From: Companilactobacillus ginsenosidimutans
GTDB taxonomy: Bacteria; Bacillota; Bacilli; Lactobacillales; Lactobacillaceae
NCBI RefSeq assembly: GCF_001050475.1
Contig: NZ_CP012034.1
Coordinates: forward strand, 620,001-684,000
Length of the DNA stretch: 64,000 nucleotides
Reading direction: 5' to 3'
Within the stretch, counting starts at the first letter, position 1. Each line of letters starts with the position of its first letter. Positions 48,832 through 57,708 of the stretch are shown here, in pieces. Below the pieces are notes generated by a model, which worked only from the letters and a program-made list of their open reading frames with translations, searched no databases and had not been told where the DNA came from. A program made the translations under genes and the position numbers.

Positions 48832-50790
48832 CTACCCACTAACTGAACCACTTAAGATTGTTGAATTATTGCTTTCAACAGTGTAGTTCCCTGTCTGTCC
48901 ATCTTTGACGTTAAAACTCAATGTTACTGGTGTGTCTTGAGAAATACTCATAGTTCTGTAAGGTGACGAAATATTATGGTTTGCATCCCCGAGATAAATG
49001 GTTACTTTATTCGGAGACCCAGTGCCATCATTTGAATATGGAATTGTAATATTTCTTGTTACGGTTTTGGTACCTGAATTACTATTATTATTATTTGAAT
49101 CATTGTCCTTCGAATTGTCCGAAGGATCCGAACCTTTTGACATTGTGACTGAAAGTGTTGCACCGTTATTAATCACACTATTTGCAGAAGGGTTTTGACT
49201 AATCAAAATACCTTCATCAATAGAATCAGAATAAGCGTATGAAACATCAAGTGTCACATCAATTTCTTTGGCATAATCTTGGATACTCTTCAAGTTATAA
49301 CCAGTTAAATCTCTTACACGAGTAACTTTCTTCTTCGCTGTTTGTGGTTTTGCCAGTGTCAACGTCAAGGTCTTCTTCTTGGCAATGACACGATCACCAA
49401 CAGCAATGCTTTGTTTCAAAATTGTTCCGGTTGTGTAATTATTATTTGCTGAATATTTAAGTTTCACCTTAAATCCACGCTTATCAAGATTGTCTTGAAC
49501 ATCATCATATTGTTTCCCAACCAAGTTTGGCATCTTATAGTACGTTGCCCCTATACTAACAACTAAATTGACATCAGCATTATTTTTTAGCTTTAATCCC
49601 TTGTTTGGAATAGATCTAATAACATGCCCCGCTTCAACATCATCATCATTTTCTTTAGAAACATTTCCTACTTGTAAATTTGAACCCTTTAACATTACTT
49701 TAGCTTGCTTGAGTGTCAAATTACTCAGATCTGGAACGGTTGTCTCTTGATTCCCTTTAACTATCATAAAAATCATAAAGAACAGGGCTATGGCGGCAAT
49801 AATCGATCCAATGATTATGTTGCGGGGTTTATGATTCTTCTTCACCGGCTCTTTAGAGCGTTGTTGAGTCTTATCTGGATGAATTGGTGTCATTACACGT
49901 GTTGCATCCAAATCGTTGCCAGCCATTGGATTAGGTACAAATTTAGGCTCATTGGCTCTTTCTGGAAGCAGAACAGTTTTAAGGTCTTGATACATATCCT
50001 TTACGGACTGATAACGTTGTTTCGCATCCTTTGCTGTTGCTTTTAAAACAACATTTTCTAAGGATTGAGGAATATTGGGATCTATTTTTTGTAAATCCGG
50101 AATCTCCTCTTGAGAATGCTTCATTGCAACAGCTACAGCGGTATCACCCTTAAACGGTACAGTTTTAGCTAACAATTCAAATAAAATAATTCCCAACGCA
50201 TAAATATCGGAAAGTTCAGTTGCTGAACCCCCACGAATTTGCTCGGGCGACATATAGTGTACTGAACCCAGCAGCGAATTGGTCCTAGTAATAGAACGAT
50301 CACTTAAGGCAAGTGCAATACCAAAGTCAGATACTTTAACTTGAATTGGATGCTTTGAATCATCAACCAAAATATTTTCTGGTTTTAAATCTCTGTGAAT
50401 AATTCCATGAGCATGAGCCTCGGCAACCGCAGAACAGATTTGTTCCATGATTGAAACGACTTCATGATATGGAATCGGAAAATTGTCACGAATATATTTT
50501 TTTAAATTGGGTCCATGAACGTACTCAATAATAATGTACTGATTACCATTATCATTACAAACGTCCAAGACATTAACGATATTAGGATGTGACAGAGTCC
50601 CAGTAGCCTTTGCCTCACGTTCAAATCTTCTTTTAACTGATTCATCATCTTGTAAATCATAACGTAAAGCTTTAACGGCTACCTTCTCGTTTGTCTTAGT
50701 GTCATTCGCCAAATAAACATTGGCCATTCCACCTTCACCAAGAGTTCGAATAATCTCATAACGATTTCCAACTAGGTAACCTTTATCCAT
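48832..50790 (-). CDS. prkC: PASTA-domain Ser/Thr protein kinase (PrkC/StkP)
   Basis: Membrane kinase that senses cell-wall fragments. The 652 aa comprise a cytoplasmic Hanks-type kinase domain (LGEGGMANVYLA glycine loop, catalytic Asp134 in HRDLKPEN, DFG in VSDFGIAL), a linker, one membrane segment (about 323-344), three PASTA repeats (about 350-550, each with a P-x-L/V-x-G pattern), a Ser/Asn/Asp-rich linker, and a C-terminal domain of about 80 residues. The start overlaps nothing; the kinase ends one base before prpC begins in operon order. Confidence 0.97.
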   Translation of the reverse strand: MDKGYLVGNRYEIIRTLGEGGMANVYLANDTKTNEKVAVKALRYDLQDDESVKRRFEREAKATGTLSHPNIVNVLDVCNDNGNQYIIIEYVHGPNLKKYIRDNFPIPYHEVVSIMEQICSAVAEAHAHGIIHRDLKPENILVDDSKHPIQVKVSDFGIALALSDRSITRTNSLLGSVHYMSPEQIRGGSATELSDIYALGIILFELLAKTVPFKGDTAVAVAMKHSQEEIPDLQKIDPNIPQSLENVVLKATAKDAKQRYQSVKDMYQDLKTVLLPERANEPKFVPNPMAGNDLDATRVMTPIHPDKTQQRSKEPVKKNHKPRNIIIGSIIAAIALFFMIFMIVKGNQETTVPDLSNLTLKQAKVMLKGSNLQVGNVSKENDDDVEAGHVIRSIPNKGLKLKNNADVNLVVSIGATYYKMPNLVGKQYDDVQDNLDKRGFKVKLKYSANNNYTTGTILKQSIAVGDRVIAKKKTLTLTLAKPQTAKKKVTRVRDLTGYNLKSIQDYAKEIDVTLDVSYAYSDSIDEGILISQNPSANSVINNGATLSVTMSKGSDPSDNSKDNDSNNNNSNSGTKTVTRNITIPYSNDGTGSPNKVTIYLGDANHNISSPYRTMSISQDTPVTLSFNVKDGQTGNYTVESNNSTILSGSVSG

Positions 50791-51534
50791 CTACTTTTTA
50801 CCTCCGTCTTCCGGAGCAAAAAGTAGCGCAGTGATATTGTCACGACCACCTGCTTCATTAGCTTTGTCAATTAAAATATGACATTTTGCATCTAAGCTAA
50901 TATCGCGAGATAGTACATCAGCTATGCTTGCTTCGCTAACCATATTTGTTAATCCATCAGAACAGAGTAATACGATTGCATCCTCAAACAAGTCGAAATT
51001 CTTGATCCGTGGTTGCACGGTTTGAGAAACCCCTAATGTTTGAGTAATGATATTTTTTTGAGGATGGTTTTCAGCTTCCTCCGGACTAATTTGTCCAGTT
51101 TCCACCAATTCGTGAACAAGTGAATGATCCACACTTAATTGTTCCAGTTTGCCTCCACGATAAATATAACAACGAGAGTCACCAACATTTACAACTATCA
51201 TTTGATCCTTGGTAAAAAAGACACCAACCATAGTTGTACCCATCCCATTCAAATCATCAAATTGATTTGAAACGGAAATGATTCGGTCATTTTCTTTGCT
51301 TATTTCTTTTAAGACCCACTCACGTAAGTCATCAGCATCGGCAATCCTTGTTTCTTCAAAGGTGTGTCCCAAATGAGAAACTGCCATATCTGAGGCAACG
51401 TCCCCACCTCGATGGCCACCCATTCCATCGGCAACAATTCCAAAAATCACACCATTTTGATTTTTAAAAACATTCACATAGTCTTGGTTATTTTCCCTAA
51501 GTTTTCCGACATCTGTCAGCAATGCATAATCCAT
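50791..51534 (-). CDS. prpC: PP2C-type Ser/Thr phosphatase (PrpC/Stp)
   Basis: Reverses PrkC phosphorylation. The 247 aa have the metal-binding motifs of PPM phosphatases: LRENNQDYV, VADGMGGHRGGD, VGDSRCYI, LLCSDGLTNMV and GGRDNIT. The ATG before DYALLTDVGK is chosen (AAGGTC upstream, family-typical start); a longer in-frame start would read into rsmB. The gene abuts prkC with no gap. Confidence 0.96.
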   Translation of the reverse strand: MDYALLTDVGKLRENNQDYVNVFKNQNGVIFGIVADGMGGHRGGDVASDMAVSHLGHTFEETRIADADDLREWVLKEISKENDRIISVSNQFDDLNGMGTTMVGVFFTKDQMIVVNVGDSRCYIYRGGKLEQLSVDHSLVHELVETGQISPEEAENHPQKNIITQTLGVSQTVQPRIKNFDLFEDAIVLLCSDGLTNMVSEASIADVLSRDISLDAKCHILIDKANEAGGRDNITALLFAPEDGGKK

Positions 51535-51553
51535 ATATATTGACCTTACCTCA

Positions 51554-52879
51554 TTATTTTTTTCTTCTAAAGGCGGCAACGAAAAATCCGTCTGTGAAAT
51601 AATCGTCTGGCAATAATTTTAGAATTCCATCATGGACATTTTTATCCAATCTAGAATCGTGTTTAACTGGTACAACTTCAAAATTATCATTATCTTGTAA
51701 AAATTTCATTACAACATCTTCATTTTCTTCAGCATCAAATGTACAAGTACTAAATACAATCGTTCCATTTGGTTTCACCAAATCAGTCAGACTGTTGAGA
51801 ATTTGCAATTGAATTTTTTGAAGGTCCAGAAGATCCTCTGGCTTTCTGAAATATCTAAGTTCAGGTTTACGTCTAATTAAACCTAGTCCTGAACAAGGAG
51901 CATCAACCAGAATCTTGTCAAAACTATCAGGCTCAAAAGCATCTTTTGCTTTTCGAGCATCTAATGCCTTTGTCTTGATTATATCTTGATAACCCATCCT
52001 ATGGCTATTTTCTTGAATCAATCTAGTCTTAGGTTTATGAATATCTAATGCTGTAACTGAACCGTCCTTCAAAAAACTGGCAATATGAGTAGTCTTACCA
52101 CCAGGAGCAGCACAACTATCAAGAACTTCATCGTTAGGTTGTAGGTCCATTGCTGGTGCGACCATCATTGAACTTTCATCCTGAATAGTAAATAGTCCAT
52201 CTCTAAATTCTTCGGTATCAACTAAATTTCCATGACGACAAATTAGACCCACTTCAGAAATTTTACTAGGGTGCATTTCAAAACCTTGTTTGGAAAGTTT
52301 TTCTGAAACTTCATCCACTGTCGCCTTATTAGTATTTACTCGGATCGATATATCTGAAGCTTGATTAATTGATTCCAAAACCTTAACAGTTTTGTTTACA
52401 CCTTGTTGTTTGATCAACAAGTCTACCAACCACTCAGGCATACTGTATCTTAAGCTCAATGAATGCGTAGAATTACCCTTTGGCATATCTTGGAAACCAT
52501 GACGCTGATAATTTCTTAAAACAGCATTTACAAAGTTTCCCACACCATCATTTTTTCCATTAGCTTTGGCAATTTCAACAGATTCATTGAAAATGGCATG
52601 TTCAGGAACCTTATCCAAATATTGCATTTGATAAATGGCCGTCATTAATAAAATTTCAACCCATTGATCAACTTGTTTGTCCTTAATATAAGGTTTGAGT
52701 TGATATTCCAAAACATATTTATGTTGTAAAACTCCATAAACAATATTTGTCATTAGACGTGAATCTGCATCTGACAGATCCGAACGTTTCAAAACATTAT
52801 TTATTTCAATGTTGGAATAGGCTCCATTTTTTAATACTCTAATTAAAACTTCTACGGCTAACGCGCGGGAATTATTCAT
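51554..52879 (-). CDS. rsmB: 16S rRNA (cytosine-967-C5)-methyltransferase RsmB
   Basis: The 441 aa have an N-terminal NusB-like RNA-binding domain (1-140) and a C-terminal Rossmann methyltransferase with LDSCAAPGGKTTHIA (SAM loop), VDAPCSGLGLIRRKPE (catalytic Cys) and FSTCTFDAEENE (second Cys). It overlaps the fmt stop by eight bases. The B. subtilis rlmN that usually follows is not here. Confidence 0.97.
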   Translation of the reverse strand: MNNSRALAVEVLIRVLKNGAYSNIEINNVLKRSDLSDADSRLMTNIVYGVLQHKYVLEYQLKPYIKDKQVDQWVEILLMTAIYQMQYLDKVPEHAIFNESVEIAKANGKNDGVGNFVNAVLRNYQRHGFQDMPKGNSTHSLSLRYSMPEWLVDLLIKQQGVNKTVKVLESINQASDISIRVNTNKATVDEVSEKLSKQGFEMHPSKISEVGLICRHGNLVDTEEFRDGLFTIQDESSMMVAPAMDLQPNDEVLDSCAAPGGKTTHIASFLKDGSVTALDIHKPKTRLIQENSHRMGYQDIIKTKALDARKAKDAFEPDSFDKILVDAPCSGLGLIRRKPELRYFRKPEDLLDLQKIQLQILNSLTDLVKPNGTIVFSTCTFDAEENEDVVMKFLQDNDNFEVVPVKHDSRLDKNVHDGILKLLPDDYFTDGFFVAAFRRKK

Positions 52880-53825
52880 TAATGTCGACCACTGTTTGTC
52901 CTTCTGTTAAATTTTTACCAATTCCATTTAAGTAATTGGCGACATCCATAATTTTTTTACCGGCAGGTTGAATTTTCAAAATTGATAATCCGTTTCCATC
53001 ACCAGCGGCAATAACAAGTTTTTTACGTGTTACCTCTACAACAGTCCCAGGCTTTACATCATTATCAAGTTTAACTACAGAGCTCTTGTAAAGCTTTGTG
53101 CGCTTACCATCAATATTTACCCATGCACCAGGTTCTGGACTGAGAGCTCGAATATGATTAAAAATTTGTTCAGCGGATTGACTAAAATCAAGATGCTCTT
53201 GTTCTTTACTTATATTTGGTGAAAAGACAACTTTTGATTCATCCTGTTTCAACGGATTAATATCATTACTCAAAATATTAGGAATAGTTTCAAGTAATAA
53301 ATCACGACCAACGACAGCTAATTTTTCAAAAAGTGATCCATTATCATCATCTGGTTCAATTTGGAGAGTTGCTTGACTGATAACATCCCCTGCATCCATG
53401 CCTTTAATCATATACATAATTGAAATACCAGTCTCTTTATCACCATTAAGAAGTGACCATTGGATTGGTGCTCCTCCACGATACTTAGGAAGTAATGATC
53501 CGTGTACATTAATCGCGGCAACCTTAGCTGATTCTAAAAATGAATTTGGCAGAAATTGCCCATATGCAGCGGTGATGATTAAATCAGCATGAATTTTTTT
53601 CAATACTTCAATCTCATCACTACCTGGAAGTTTTGCAGGTTGATAAACTTCAATATTCTGATCCCTTGCTAAAACTTTAACTGGACTCTCTTGCAATTTT
53701 TGCTTTCTACCCACAGGTTTGTCTGGTTGAGTTACTACCGCAGCGACATCATAATCAGCTGCTAATAAACCTTTCAAAACTGTTGCAGAGAACTCGGGTG
53801 TACCTAGAAAAATAACACTTGTCAT
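52872..53825 (-). CDS. fmt: Methionyl-tRNA formyltransferase
   Basis: Formylates Met-tRNAi for initiation. The 317 aa begin with VIFLGTPEFSATVLKGL, have the catalytic region AAYGQFLP, HGSLLPKYRGGAPIQ and MDAGDVISQ, and a C-terminal OB-fold domain. It follows priA closely; no def gene is between them, unlike in B. subtilis. Confidence 0.97.
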   Translation of the reverse strand: MTSVIFLGTPEFSATVLKGLLAADYDVAAVVTQPDKPVGRKQKLQESPVKVLARDQNIEVYQPAKLPGSDEIEVLKKIHADLIITAAYGQFLPNSFLESAKVAAINVHGSLLPKYRGGAPIQWSLLNGDKETGISIMYMIKGMDAGDVISQATLQIEPDDDNGSLFEKLAVVGRDLLLETIPNILSNDINPLKQDESKVVFSPNISKEQEHLDFSQSAEQIFNHIRALSPEPGAWVNIDGKRTKLYKSSVVKLDNDVKPGTVVEVTRKKLVIAAGDGNGLSILKIQPAGKKIMDVANYLNGIGKNLTEGQTVVDINE

Positions 53826-53838
53826 ATAACTACCTCCG

Positions 53839-56253
53839 TTAATCTATATGTTGTGGTTCATTGTCTATTGCTATTGTAAAACCTTTTTTTGTCTCAGCTT
53901 GAGTATCTGACAAAATTTCTAAAAGTTTTTGATGCAAATTTGGCTCTTGCTTATATTTTACAATAATTTGATAAAAATATTTGTTTTGTTTTCGTGAAAT
54001 CATGGTTGGACTAGGTCCTAATAAAACCGAATTATCTGATAACACGCTTTGTAATTGTTTCTTTAACCAATAACTTTGTTTTAACGCTTGACCTTCATCT
54101 TGGTGCGAAACACTAATTAGTGTTGTGAAATAGTATGGAGTATAACCTGATTGATGTCTCAAATACATTTCTTGTTTAAAAAATGTCTCATAGTCCTGTT
54201 TGGCAGCATCTTTAATTGCATAGTGATCAGGATTATAAGTCTGGATGATGACATGTCCTTCTTTATCAGCTCTTCCTGCGCGACCACTAACTTGTGTCAG
54301 CAACTGAAAAGTCCTTTCACTGGCACGATAATCAGAGATACTTAGAGTCGTATCAGCATTAACGACCCCAACAAGAGTCACATCTGGAAAATCCAAACCT
54401 TTTGCAATCATCTGTGTTCCCAACAAAATATCAGCTTCATGATTACCAAATTTTTCAATGATGGCTGCGTGTGCACCCTTCTTACGAGTGGTGTCAACGT
54501 CCATTCTTAAAACCCGAGCATCAGGAAATTGTTCATTTAACTGTTTTTCAATATTTTCAGTTCCGGTACCATAAAAACCAATTTTCTTACTCTTACAATT
54601 TGGACAAACGTGTGGAACTGGTTCTTCATGACCACAATAATGGCACTTCATTCGACCAAGATTTTTGTGATAAGTCAATGAAACATCACAATTTGGGCAT
54701 TTAAGAACAAATCCACACTCACGGCACATGATAAATGACGAGTAACCACGACGATTTAACAAAACAATTGCTTGTTCTTTTCGTTTCAAAACTCTCCATA
54801 AATTATCTTGCAGCAAAGGCGAAAAGTCACCCTTTACGGCGGAATTCTCCGAATTTCTCATATCAACAATCTGAACATGAGGCAATGGATGATCATTTAT
54901 TCGTTTGGTCATATTTATCATCTGATAAACACCTTTTTCAGCCCGCGCTCTTGACTCAAGACTTGGAGTAGCACTACCTAGAACTAAAGGACATTTATGA
55001 AACTTTGCTCGCCAGGTTGCTACATCCCTAGCATGATATCTGGGATTATCATCTTGCTTATAACTACCCTCATGTTCCTCATCAATAATGATGACACCAA
55101 TATTTTTCAAGGGAGCGAATACGGCACTTCTTGCGCCAACAACCACCTTCGCAACTCCATCTTCAATTCGAGTCCACTCATCGTAACGCTCACCACTAGA
55201 AAGACCACTATGAAGAACCGCAACTTGGTTACCAAATCTACCAATAACACGATTAACCATCTGAGGAGTCAACGAAATTTCAGGAACCAGCATCAATGCC
55301 GTCTCATCCTGAGCAATGGCTCTAGAAATAGTTTGTAAATAGACTTCAGTCTTACCACTACCAGTAACTCCCTCAATTAAGAAAGTTTTATCCTGATGAT
55401 TGTCTATTGAGTCATTAATTGTACTTACAGCCTGGCTTTGTTCATCAGTTAGGACCGGAGCGTTAGTTTGTTCTGGATGAATGCCAACTGGAGTTCGCCT
55501 TTTAGTTATCTCAATAAATTTTAAAATATTATTTTTCTCAGCCGTCTTTAACGTTGGACGAGTAATATTGAATTTCTTCTCAATTTCACTGGATTCAATT
55601 GGGAGTTCATCATGATGTACAATTAAAAAATCATATAGTTTAAGTTGAGCTTTCGCGTTACTTCTTAGTTGAGACTTTTTTTCAGATATTTCATTAACAT
55701 TTAAATCAGTCGTAATTGCCTGACGAGTTAATGAGTTAGCTTGATTTTCAACCACATATTCAATATTAATTTTATTTTGTCTCTTTAATTGTGCAATCTC
55801 TTTTATTTTTTCATCTGTTGTATCGTTAGTTAACTCAACAAATAAATGATTTTGCAATAATGCTTGGACTTGTGAATCATCTTCGAAACCTGGAGCAGCT
55901 TCAATAAACTGTTTATATTTAGCTCTCATAACATTAGGTAACATAGTCTGTAGACACGATATTTGGAATGAATATGTCCTATCTGCAAGCCAATAAGATA
56001 AATCTATCATTTCTTTCGAAAGGACCGGTTTTACATCAATGACCCGAATTATCGGTTTCAGTTTCCCAGAAAAATCACTGGAGTCTTTTACTTCCATTAC
56101 AAATCCTTGAATTTTTCTTTTTCCTCGACCAAAACCAACCTCAACTCGAACACCAGGCACTACAACATCATTCAGAGCCTCAGGTATTTCGTACTCAAAC
56201 GGACGGTTGGTCTGCATTGTGGGGACATCAACAATTACTGCAGCAACTGACAT
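53839..56253 (-). CDS. priA: Primosomal helicase PriA
   Basis: Restarts stalled replication forks. The 804 aa have an N-terminal DNA-binding domain, the Walker A loop GVTGSGKTEVYLQ, the DEEH box IIDEEHEGSYKQ, eight cysteines in paired Cys-x2-Cys motifs (CRECG, CPNC, CHYCG, CPNC) that bind two zinc ions, and the SGRAGRADKEG motif. It lies downstream of rpoZ after a terminator-like hairpin. Confidence 0.97.
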   Translation of the reverse strand: MSVAAVIVDVPTMQTNRPFEYEIPEALNDVVVPGVRVEVGFGRGKRKIQGFVMEVKDSSDFSGKLKPIIRVIDVKPVLSKEMIDLSYWLADRTYSFQISCLQTMLPNVMRAKYKQFIEAAPGFEDDSQVQALLQNHLFVELTNDTTDEKIKEIAQLKRQNKINIEYVVENQANSLTRQAITTDLNVNEISEKKSQLRSNAKAQLKLYDFLIVHHDELPIESSEIEKKFNITRPTLKTAEKNNILKFIEITKRRTPVGIHPEQTNAPVLTDEQSQAVSTINDSIDNHQDKTFLIEGVTGSGKTEVYLQTISRAIAQDETALMLVPEISLTPQMVNRVIGRFGNQVAVLHSGLSSGERYDEWTRIEDGVAKVVVGARSAVFAPLKNIGVIIIDEEHEGSYKQDDNPRYHARDVATWRAKFHKCPLVLGSATPSLESRARAEKGVYQMINMTKRINDHPLPHVQIVDMRNSENSAVKGDFSPLLQDNLWRVLKRKEQAIVLLNRRGYSSFIMCRECGFVLKCPNCDVSLTYHKNLGRMKCHYCGHEEPVPHVCPNCKSKKIGFYGTGTENIEKQLNEQFPDARVLRMDVDTTRKKGAHAAIIEKFGNHEADILLGTQMIAKGLDFPDVTLVGVVNADTTLSISDYRASERTFQLLTQVSGRAGRADKEGHVIIQTYNPDHYAIKDAAKQDYETFFKQEMYLRHQSGYTPYYFTTLISVSHQDEGQALKQSYWLKKQLQSVLSDNSVLLGPSPTMISRKQNKYFYQIIVKYKQEPNLHQKLLEILSDTQAETKKGFTIAIDNEPQHID

Positions 56254-56276
56254 TTTACTACCTACCTTCCATTAAT

Positions 56277-56317
56277 AAAAAAACCTTCACAATCATCTAC
56301 TAGACAATCCGTGAAGG
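56277..56317 (-). terminator. Intrinsic terminator of gmk-rpoZ
   Basis: Minus strand CCTTCAC and GTGAAGG form a stem over a 20-base internal segment, followed by seven T. It starts eight bases after the rpoZ stop codon. Confidence 0.75.
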
Positions 56318-56324
56318 AATAATG

Positions 56325-56579
56325 TTAATTTGCTTCGTTTTTCTGATCTTCCAATTTTTTAGCATCTTTTTCGAGAAGAATTGAATCTGGATCAATTTCA
56401 ATTTTACCATCGGCAATTTCTTCAAATGCTTTTCCGATAGTTCTTGGTGACTCATAGTGATTTAATAACTCGATGTCACCAGCTTCTAGTTCGTGAGCTC
56501 TTTTAGCAGCTAAAACTGCAAGTGAATATCTTGAATCAACTCTGTCTAAGAGTTTATCGATTGATGGATAACTAATCAT
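56325..56579 (-). CDS. rpoZ: RNA polymerase omega subunit
   Basis: Small RNA polymerase subunit (84 aa) with [29 protein letters not shown] spanning residues 4-32, the family core. It lies one base after the gmk stop. The gmk-rpoZ-priA order is conserved in Firmicutes; here no coaBC (dfp) gene is between rpoZ and priA. Confidence 0.95.
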   Translation of the reverse strand: MISYPSIDKLLDRVDSRYSLAVLAAKRAHELEAGDIELLNHYESPRTIGKAFEEIADGKIEIDPDSILLEKDAKKLEDQKNEAN

Positions 56580-56580
56580 A

Positions 56581-57195
56581 TTAATCTTCTCCTATTATTT
56601 TTCTATATTTATCAATTACTCGAGGCACACTTAAGTGTTCGCTTCTTATTATACCTTCAATTTTCTTAACTGCGTTAGGTATTTTATCATTTACGACAGC
56701 ATAATCATAGTTGGACATCATTGCAATTTCTTTTTTAGCCTGTTCCATGCGCTTGTCAATTGTCTTCTTATCATCGGTCCCACGGTGAGTAATACGACGT
56801 CTCAAACTGGGAAGATCAGGTGGTGTTAAGAAAATAAAGACGCCATTAGGCATTTTTTCTCGAACTTGCATTGCACCATTGACTTCAATTTCAAGTAAAA
56901 CATCTGTACCAGCTTCAAGTTTTTGATTTACATACTTTAGCGGAGTCCCGTAATAATGATCAACATATTTGGCATATTCCAACATGCCGTCATTCTTTAT
57001 TTCATCTTCAAATTCTTCATTTGTTCTGAAATAATAATCCACTCCGTCTTCTTCCCCTGGACGCATATCTCTAGTGGTCATTGACACTGAGTAATCAAAT
57101 CTAATTGATGATTTTTCTAACATTGCCTTTCTGACGGTTCCTTTACCCACGCCAGATGGGCCAGATAATACAATTAACATTCCTTTAGCTGACAT
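56581..57195 (-). CDS. gmk: Guanylate kinase
   Basis: Phosphorylates GMP to GDP. The 204 aa have the P-loop GPSGVGKGT (12-20), the [22 protein letters not shown]-binding segment and the RMEQAKKEI lid. First gene of gmk-rpoZ. The product also feeds on purine nucleotides made by the operon at 18-29 kb. Confidence 0.98.
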   Translation of the reverse strand: MSAKGMLIVLSGPSGVGKGTVRKAMLEKSSIRFDYSVSMTTRDMRPGEEDGVDYYFRTNEEFEDEIKNDGMLEYAKYVDHYYGTPLKYVNQKLEAGTDVLLEIEVNGAMQVREKMPNGVFIFLTPPDLPSLRRRITHRGTDDKKTIDKRMEQAKKEIAMMSNYDYAVVNDKIPNAVKKIEGIIRSEHLSVPRVIDKYRKIIGED

Positions 57196-57311
57196 TAACT
57201 ATCCCTACTATTCTAAATATATATTGTTATCTATCTTGCAATAGAATTGTATTCATTTCAAGGCTTTGAGCGCATAACAAAACAAATTAATTAAGAATCT
57301 TTAAAGTTATC

Positions 57312-57340
57312 TTGTTTACTCGAACAAATGTTCGTATACT
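57312..57340 (+). promoter_or_regulatory. Promoter of the small SOS-type gene
   Basis: TTGTTT, 17-base spacer, TATACT. The 14-base LexA box fills the spacer from its fourth base up to the -10, so bound LexA would block polymerase completely. Confidence 0.8.
57321..57334. promoter_or_regulatory. Perfect LexA (SOS) box
   Basis: CGAAC-AAAT-GTTCG, a perfect match to the Gram-positive consensus CGAAC-N4-GTTCG, placed between the -35 and -10 of the downstream gene. Confidence 0.9.
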
Positions 57341-57347
57341 GTAAATA

Positions 57348-57361
57348 CAAACAAACGTTCG
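57348..57361. promoter_or_regulatory. Second LexA box, one mismatch
   Basis: CAAAC-AAAC-GTTCG, one mismatch from the consensus, just downstream of the predicted transcription start and directly before the ribosome binding site. The centre-to-centre distance from the first box is 27 bases. Confidence 0.65.
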
Positions 57362-57372
57362 GGGGAATCAAA

Positions 57373-57708
57373 ATGCAACTTCAAACTCATATCAACAGAA
57401 ATCAATTCACAAAGAACATTATTCAAACTACTACTGACTTTATCGATCGTACATTTGACATTAACTTCGGTGACAAGAATCCATCCAACCTCATGCAAAT
57501 GCCAATCAATCAAATTAGCCTTTTTGCTCAACAAAGCCTACGAAACAAATATTTAGTTGTAGTAACTATGTTAAACGAAGAGCAGTTTCAAGGCAAGTTA
57601 ATCAAGTCCGTAAATGACAATAAATACATTATGAAAATCACAACTGGTTTTTACAAAATTGTCGAACTTAATCAAGTAAAATCAATTAACCAATCTCAAT
57701 CACTCTAA
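57373..57708 (+). CDS. Predicted SOS-induced small protein, possibly YolD-like
   Basis: An 111 aa protein I do not recognise with certainty. The ATG follows CGGGGGAATCAAA; a longer in-frame start lies inside the first LexA box and is rejected. Residues 1-60 look helical and amphipathic. The second half, EEQFQGKLIKSVNDNKYIMK followed by a short strand ending in ELNQVKSIN, resembles the C-terminal beta part of YolD-like proteins, which sit in SOS operons with UmuC-type polymerases in other Firmicutes. Here no such polymerase is adjacent. It is flanked by gmk and recN and overlaps the recN 3' end by nine bases, tail to tail. No signal peptide or membrane segment is seen. Confidence 0.7.
   Translation: MQLQTHINRNQFTKNIIQTTTDFIDRTFDINFGDKNPSNLMQMPINQISLFAQQSLRNKYLVVVTMLNEEQFQGKLIKSVNDNKYIMKITTGFYKIVELNQVKSINQSQSL

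Noticed and set aside
57316..57534. Minus-strand 72-codon open frame opposite the SOS gene
   Set aside because: It runs across the promoter and coding part of the SOS gene without a ribosome binding site; the LexA boxes and spacing support the plus-strand gene.
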